A DNA stretch of 5,584 bases from JBEINZ01 sp040377825 (GTDB taxonomy: Bacteria; Pseudomonadota; Alphaproteobacteria; Rhizobiales; Ancalomicrobiaceae). The stretch covers positions 1 to 5,584 of the forward strand of contig JBEINZ010000206.1 of NCBI GenBank assembly GCA_040377825.1, written 5' to 3'. Under the pieces are notes generated by a model, which was given only the letters and a program-made list of their open reading frames with translations, had not been told where the DNA came from and searched no databases. How positions within the stretch are numbered: the stretch's first letter is position 1; each line of letters opens with the position of its first letter. This document shows, one piece after another, positions 5,557 through 5,584 of the stretch. The position numbers and the translations under genes were made by a program.

Positions 5557-5584
5557 TTGACATCTGATTTCACTCGGCCTATAC
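5557..5584 (+). promoter_or_regulatory. Strong promoter running off the right edge
   Basis: A perfect TTGACA (5557-5562) is followed after exactly 17 bases by TATAC (5580-5584), where the window ends one base short of a full -10 hexamer. The roughly 45 bases before it are strikingly AT-rich, with T runs, in a GC-rich background, as in an UP element. The gene it drives lies outside the window. So near-consensus a promoter would suit a stable RNA or another highly expressed gene, but that is inference. Confidence 0.6.

Noticed and set aside
5346..5567. Open frame of 73 codons after the kinase stop
   Set aside because: It starts on a TTG touching the kinase stop codon, has no separate ribosome site, has a low-complexity Arg/Ser-rich product, and runs through the AT-rich promoter region.

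Overview
The window looks like chromosomal DNA from an alphaproteobacterium, most likely of the Rhizobiales (Hyphomicrobiales). The clues are high GC, two polyhydroxyalkanoate (PHA) granule proteins of the alphaproteobacterial phasin type, a very large multi-PAS histidine kinase of the PdhS/PleC/DivJ type, a TTAA-N7-TTAA site of the kind bound by CtrA, and dispersed palindromic repeats of a style common in Rhizobiales genomes. The genus cannot be fixed from the sequence; a Beijerinckiaceae, Methylocystaceae or Bradyrhizobium-like source is a guess.

Layout. Bases 1-90 are one copy, cut by the window edge, of a dispersed repeat. Next come a possible plus-strand terminator (98-128) and a strong minus-strand terminator (143-175) that ends the first phasin gene (213-770, minus, 185 aa). 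The 396-base gap at 771-1166 holds a good minus-strand promoter whose -35 box lies inside a perfect 15-bp TGC-rich dyad, a likely PhaR operator, followed by an unusually long leader. A second, smaller phasin gene (1167-1556, minus, 129 aa) is divergent from the kinase gene (1821-5345, plus, 1174 aa). Their shared 264-base gap holds three dyads and a full CtrA-type site. After the kinase comes a GC-rich hairpin, then an AT-rich stretch with a consensus-like promoter running off the right edge.

How the genes fit together. The two phasins should coat PHA granules, and the first is probably controlled by the PHA-sensing repressor PhaR. The kinase has no membrane segment, several PAS domains and a complete HisKA/HATPase core. 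By family it should act on a DivK-like response regulator in the pathway that controls CtrA, so a CtrA site at its own promoter suggests feedback. A link between PHA storage and cell-cycle control is suggested only by adjacency.

The most unusual thing here is inside the kinase gene. Two unrelated palindromic repeats are embedded in frame in its inter-domain linkers. One is a second copy of the repeat at the left edge (2469-2586). The other is a long inverted repeat of REP/BIME style (3397-3539). Together they supply about 87 residues of the protein. I found no defence system, integron, CRISPR array, transposase or RNA gene in the window.
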